The translations under genes were made by a program, and so were the position numbers. From Casuarina equisetifolia (taxonomy: Eukaryota > Streptophyta > Magnoliopsida > Fagales > Casuarinaceae), in NCBI GenBank assembly GCA_028551475.1, contig CM052358.1, positions 12,321,938 to 12,385,937 on the forward strand: a stretch of 64,000 bases of DNA, written 5' to 3'. Below are positions 58,454 through 64,000 of the stretch, piece after piece. Within the stretch, counting starts at the first letter, position 1, and the number at the start of each line of letters is the position of its first letter. The notes below the pieces were generated by a model. That model saw only the letters and a list, made by a program, of their open reading frames with translations, was not told the DNA's origin and did not search any database.

Positions 58454-61400
58454 AACAAACTCAAAAATACTGCAAAAGGGAAGTTGAGAATTACGGCTTT
58501 TCAGATAAACACATAAACAACTAACCCAATTGATATGGACACCACTAAAATAAGATGAGATGAAACAATAAGTCACCTTGGGATAGTGATTTCATAGGGA
58601 AAACAGATGACACCTTCCAGCGTTGGGATGGGAGGTACATGATCCTTTTTCTCATTTACGAATTTTATTATTTGAGACAATGCCTCGCGGAGAGATGCTT
58701 CAAGTGCTGCCCTGTGAGCACTTCTCCCCTCTGCTACACCATCTGCAGTCAAGTAGAATGAGGAAAAGAACAATATGTTTGCCCTAGCAAAGAGTGAAGC
58801 ACTTGAAAATCTTTGTATCAAGGTACAGCAGTACCTCCAGGATCAACTACAACTTTGGAATGATGGGACTTGCTTGAATGTGCCTTGGCATGTTGGGCCA
58901 CATTCAAATTGATATACCATTGTTCCCAATATAGGCGTTCCACTTTACTAGAAAACCAAGACTGCTGTCTGTTTTTGACTTCATAGAACGATAAGCATAT
59001 CTGCTTCATTAACATAACACAGCAGTACTTGGTAAGATCAATGTGCAAACATCTTAAGAGAGAATGATGCAAAAGAAGAACTGACAGCAATTAAGATATA
59101 CAATGCAGAACCTACAGCACGTAAAAACATGCTGGAATATGCCAGCATAAAGTACAAAAGGCAAGATCCAAAAATATGGAAAATGAAGAATGATAGCCGT
59201 GAAGATGGAATTTTCCAAAACAAAAACCCAAATCATATTGTTAATTTTCAATTCCAACTAAAAGAAAAACATTAGATGTGCATCATGCATAAAAACCAGT
59301 GCATCAGTTTTCATGACAGATGATATATATTCATCAATGATAAAAGCTAAAACTGAGAGCACATTAGCCAAGTGGCAAATGCAACTTTAAATAATGGAGT
59401 TTCAATCTTTAAGAGCATTCTTCTGATAGAGAATGGCATTTAGAACATTTACAAATAATCAAAATAACCTGCAACATGGTAACAGATAACCATGGACAAC
59501 CACAGACCTGACTTTTCTTGTTTGGGTGTTTCTCTACCCAATTAACAAACTGCTCAATTTTCTCATCAATTTTCTTTTCAAGTTCTGCATCATCACATTG
59601 CACCTATGCAAGATAAAAGATAACAAAAATCAAGGCAATAATTGTCAACCAGGAAAAGAAAAAATATGATATATGATGACACTATGAAGTTAGAAAAAAC
59701 ATCCCAAAAAAGCCGTATAAGATACTATAAGACAACCTTGTAAATTTCCAACAAAAAGGTAGCCGTATTGCTATCTTGAAATAATTAAAAAACAAATAAA
59801 AAACGCCATGCTTCTTTTTCAGATGTCAAAACAAGTAGGTATGTGCCTCTACAATTGCAGTGCCACATGATTTCCAAACAACATTAAGCTATGTTTGTAA
59901 ATGCATGGGTATTCAGCGCACATTTCAGTGGAAATTTTCTGCACAACTTTATTCAGTCAAGAAGAACGCAAGGCCATGTAACACAACCACTAAACCTTTA
60001 AGCCATTCTAAATAGATAAGCATGGAAATGAACTATCTTGGACTGCAATTCCTGATCACTTCACTAAACCTTAACTACAAGTAGGAGAAAATAAGATGCA
60101 TCCAACCCAAAACAACTGATCAGCAGAAGTGATCCTGAATTACTTACATATGTAATTTCAAAGAGTTCCAAATCAATGTCCTTAGGCCGCACCAGACCTA
60201 AGGCCCGATGAAACACAATCGTGTGCAGTATGCCTGCACCCATTATTATTGAGTAGTCAGACAAGACTAAAACAAACAGTAGTATGTGAACTGAGATGCG
60301 TATTTAGTCGGTACTAACATAATGGGATAAAGAACAGAAGTAGGTAACTTTCCAGAAGTAAACTTTGAAGGCTTCTCACAAAAGAAAAAAAAAAAACTGA
60401 AATCACTTGAGCATGCTATGCCGTATATTCAAGCAGAAATAACCACAAGTCAGGCATTAGGGAGACAATTGATAACCATTCCCCAAACAACAAAGTGAAT
60501 TTTCCAATAAATTTCCCTTTGTTGTCCTCTCATTCTTTGTATTATTTTATCATGGTACAGCAAGCATAAGAAAATAAATGCAGCAGCACAAAATGAATAA
60601 TATTCTAATTTGTTTAGGTGCAACACCCTTCAACCTGCCATAAACAAATGCTTCTACCAGCACTATCCTCTGATCTTCATTACTACTGCAACAGTGATTG
60701 AATGATGATCTAAGTTGTATTTGTTTTGATGTACAATGGTTTCTTAAGGAAAATATTTTCAATTGGAAATACCTTCTGTGAAACAGATTAGTTGTCGATG
60801 GTTGAGACTCTAAAGTAATATGAAAAGCAAAGTTTCTATTTCTAGTGAAATGATAAATATTTGTTCACGAAAATCAACCAGAAACTACTCCAAGTTATCA
60901 AAAGACAAAATAACTCAAAGTGCCAACTAACACAAATGATAATTCAAAAAAAAAAAAAAACCACAAAACCTAGAGGCAGGGAAGAGGATTGCAATTCAAG
61001 CTGCTTTTTTTTTTTCCCCTATCCTGGAAGCGAGTCATTCAAAGGCTCCAAAGCAGGAGGATATTGACAATTATAAGGAGTGGAACGAAAGGGTCTCCAA
61101 ATGGAGCAGAAGGATGGTAGGTAACAGTTGGAAAAGGGTGGCTAGGTCACTTTGCAGGGGGTGCTGGTCACCATAAGTGAGAGAGGTTGACACAAAGTCA
61201 GGTGGATCGCAGACAGGGCTGAAGGGAAAAGGTAATTGGGTTATTTCACCAGAATGGATGGCGTTTTAGTTCAGGGAGACAGTAGTTGGAGAGAGCGGGA
61301 GAGACAAGGTGTGTATAATCTTCTGAACAAATTTATTCTTGACTCAGAAATTATTCTCTGGGTAGAATACTACATTCTACTTGCATCAAAAACCGAAAAT

Positions 61401-62017
61401 ATGGAAAATATTCTGAAAAAAATTTCATCCGGAAACAATCAACCCCTAAGTAACCTAAAAAAATAATCTGGAAAGGAGTAGATTCATGCCTAACACACGT
61501 ACCAAGCCCGAGTAATTTGAACCACAAGAAAATGTCTTAAAATCTGAACATACTCAACCTCAGGTTAGATTAATGGACTTGGAAAAGCTATCAAAATCTG
61601 AACACCTTTTTCCTTCTCCGAAGAAATGTCTACCGAATTACATATACCAGTAGTATAGCCACCCAATAACACAGCATTATAAATGGCAAAATATCTACAT
61701 GCTAGTAACACATCCTAATCATAACTACTAAATTAACAAAATTAAGGAACCAAAAGGTTTACATAGCAAGTTAAAAAGCTCAGCAATATGCAAACACAAA
61801 CACATGCTAAATTTTGCAACAGTATCTTACAGCGTAGAACTTCTCGCATCTCAAAGTGCTCCACTTCCTACAAGAAAAAAGTTATTGAAAAAGTAAGGAC
61901 TAATTTGTATAAAATCATTGACTAAATAACTCAAGCAAAGGATTTTCTTTCTCCGCGCGTGCGTCTCGGTATGAAAATACTAACCAATTCTTTCAGTTGG
62001 CAAACTTCGCAGTTCAT
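57399..62017 (-). CDS. ATG101: Autophagy-related protein 101
   Basis: Seven exons on the minus strand: 61985-62017, 61831-61867, 60148-60233, 59508-59603, 58835-59000, 58577-58742 and 57399-57474. All junctions are GT-AG and the phases fit, giving 219 aa, the usual plant length. It starts MNCEVCQLKELEVEHFEMRE and ends MLQTGHPTMLS. Conserved blocks include LHTIVFHRALGLVRPKD, VEKHPNKKSQICLSFYEVK, the SWFSSKVERLYWEQWYINL stretch and KDHVPPIP. ATG101 is a HORMA-fold protein that pairs with ATG13 in the ATG1 kinase complex starting autophagosome formation in the cytosol. Introns hold a (GA)n tract, a 30-A run and no other gene. It is single copy here and not related to the MES cluster. Confidence 0.96.
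57762..57784. repeat. (GA)n microsatellite in the last ATG101 intron
   Basis: About 11-12 uninterrupted AG units. The hydrophobic short frames across it are artefacts. Confidence 0.9.
58423..58452. repeat. Run of 30 A residues
   Basis: Homopolymer in the last intron of ATG101; its exact length is prone to sequencing error. Confidence 0.85.
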
Positions 62018-62061
62018 GTTGCCCGGTGACGAAGAGTATGCCGGTAGGAAAATTGCGAAGA

Positions 62062-62154
62062 TCACAGCCCTAGTCTTTGGATTGAAATTCGCAAAAAGAG
62101 AGCGACGATCAGGCTTTGATCGGACAGTTTGAACTCCGAACGCAAGCTAATCAT
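62062..62154 (-). other. Possible upstream open reading frame of ATG101
   Basis: An ATG at 62154 opens 30 codons (MISLRSEFKLSDQS onward) that end in TGA at 62062, 44 nt before the ATG101 start. If transcription begins upstream of 62154 this would be a uORF able to reduce ATG101 translation. The transcript start is unknown. Confidence 0.35.
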
Positions 62155-62180
62155 ATTTCGGCTGGATGTGTTTAACTGGG

Positions 62181-62200
62181 TTGGGCTATTTAGGCCCAAA
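62181..62200. promoter_or_regulatory. Paired site II (TCP-type) elements upstream of ATG101
   Basis: TTGGGCTATTTAGGCCCAAA holds two facing TGGGCY motifs as a near-perfect palindrome, about 165 nt upstream of the ATG101 start. Site II elements bound by TCP factors are common in promoters of plant housekeeping genes. Function here is inferred. Confidence 0.5.
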
Positions 62201-62349
62201 AGAAATGGGGCTCCACGAACAAGGTCCAGAAAGAGGCGAAGAATGAACTTTTGAAGGACCCTGGAAAACGATAATGGCGGTTGAAGCTCATGCGAAATTA
62301 ACTTATTTTGACTTAAAAACTTTGATTTCAAATTTTATTTACCTTTATT

Positions 62350-64000
62350 CTTCCCTTTTATTTAAGCTTTATTATAAGAAATTAGATATTCAATACAAGA
62401 TTTCCGTCTTACATACAAATTTAATCATACATATAATTTGAAATGGTATATAATACCCTCATTATAAAGCTTATAGTCAAAGTTGGTTGTAAGGAAGTTG
62501 TCAAAAATTGTAACAATGGGAAAGCTTGGAAGTTTGGAAAAGGTTTAATTGTATACTACTTTCTCATAGGAAACTTTTATGTCTACAAAGCTCTATTATA
62601 ATAAATGTATTTTCACATTAAAAGAAAATATTTTTTTTGTTTATAAAATCTTATCATGTCTAAATGCATATGGAAAAGATCTTGCAGCAATAAAAAAAAA
62701 TAAAAATCAGTCAGTACCAAATAAATAAAGGTATCTTCAAAGAAGTGTGTTAAAAATGGTGTAGGCTATTCCATATTGTCTAATTTATATATAAAAATCT
62801 TCTTTAAAATGAAAATGTGTTTTCTCTTTACAATTTATTTAAAAGAAGAGTAAATATCTTATATAATATCAAATCCAAATTTAAGAGAGCACCCCATGTG
62901 TCTAAAACCTATAGTACAAAGTGGTCCACAATAAGATGTATTATCCCTGTAATGAAGATGTGCTAGGAATGATGTTTATCTTGCTCATAGCTTATGTTTA
63001 TCTTATATTCTCTTTGGGAATTTTCTTTAAATTTTTTTAAAAATACCCTCCTTTTAAAACTATTTTAAAGAAGAAATAAATCTGTTAATAAATTTATAAT
63101 TCAGTCTCTTTGTCATCAACAATAAGATCTTATAATGTATAGCAAAGAGATAAAAGAAGTAAAAGAAGAAGAGAATTGATAAGACATGCGCTTCGATTCT
63201 TTATAACCCTTTGGGTTTATAACGCTTTAAACTCATGGGTTACTTACAAATTTTCTTATTCTTAAAGAAAAGTTCTAAGCATTACCTGAAATTTTTATCC
63301 CTTAAAAATCATAATGTTGCTCGAAAGATCGTGAAGCGAGTCCCAAGTAAATTTTCCTGTCAACTCATAATCATTTCTTGAGAAATCACGAAGAGAAGTT
63401 CAGGTGAACTTCTACTTCCATACTCAAGTAAGAATCAAACAAGATTTCTGTCGGTCTCTTTAAATAGTCCCACTGGCTTTTTATAAAGCAAACTTCATAC
63501 AGCTCAATGCATTTGGATGTCCATGTCCGACAATAAGGGTGTCTGTCGTTAATATTATAGATGAATCCGATAAAATTCTAACCCATGAACTCTTAACTCG
63601 GAAGAAGAGAAAGAAACAGGAAAAATATGTACCAACTTCCCGTGATGAGTATCAAATATGAGGCACCCAAGTCTTAGTCAAAATGATTAGGAGTTAAAAC
63701 CACAACAGTTTTCCAAGTGGTCAATGATGTCCTCTATTCTAATGGATGCCATGATTGAGATTATAAGGCACAGGAAAACCTAAGACATAGTGCTTAGTTT
63801 AGGTAAGATGGTATTCTTTAATAATTTTTGAGAAAGTAGAGATGAAGAGGCGTCGATTGTCTAAGCTCATGCTTTACAGATTTGGAATTCCGAAGCCACA
63901 TCCGTGGAACAAAAGCCATACATTCTCAGGCCTAAGCTAGTGAGATCTTCAAACTCTTGTTTTTATTTGATCATTGATCAATTTACAAATGAAGGGATAT
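62350..64000. other. AT-rich region upstream of ATG101, nothing recognised
   Basis: No long open frame, intron-exon pattern or repeat seen. The stretch 63230-63560 has a more mixed composition and could be part of an unknown element, but I cannot support that. Confidence 0.5.

Overview
The window is nuclear DNA of a flowering plant, most likely a eudicot. Its genes carry GT-AG introns, the recognisable proteins are plant methylesterases (MES/SABP2 family), a 2-oxoglutarate dioxygenase and autophagy protein ATG101, and plant Copia and Athila-type LTR retrotransposons fill over half the length. I cannot name the species from sequence alone.

Layout. (1) 1-5.2 kb: the first 22 codons of a minus-strand MES gene run off the left edge. 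Then come a 1.9-kb segment also present at 51.6-53.8 kb and a broken plus-strand 2-oxoglutarate dioxygenase. (2) 5.2-39.2 kb: an ancestral tandem duplication of a unit of about 8.5 kb. Each copy holds the same old Copia element (Copia A), a TRIM-like array of 118-bp LTRs, and the same MES pseudogene (start of exon 1 fused to the end of exon 3). Copy 1 later received Copia B (13.6-19.3 kb). Copy 2 later received an 11.3-kb Athila-like Ty3/Gypsy element (23.5-34.8 kb), one of whose LTRs holds a solo LTR. Each copy supplies the empty site for the insertion in the other. (3) 39.5-45.2 kb: a third Copia element (Copia C). (4) 45.3-56.6 kb: the MES cluster proper, all on the minus strand, with two apparently intact three-exon genes (262 and 258 aa) and three pseudogenes. 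(5) 57.4-62.0 kb: a complete seven-exon ATG101 gene (219 aa, minus strand). The remainder to 64 kb is AT-rich with nothing I recognise.

The likely functional genes are the two MES esterases and ATG101, plus possibly the edge MES gene. The MES enzymes are expected to hydrolyse methyl esters of small hormones (salicylate, jasmonate, IAA) or related specialised metabolites; substrate cannot be read from sequence. ATG101 is a housekeeping subunit of the ATG1-ATG13 autophagy-initiation complex. The remaining recognisable coding sequence is transposon or pseudogene. I found no tRNA, rRNA or CRISPR and no convincing new multi-gene system. The most informative content is the layered history of duplication and retrotransposition. 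Divergence figures were counted by eye on parts of the sequence and are approximate.
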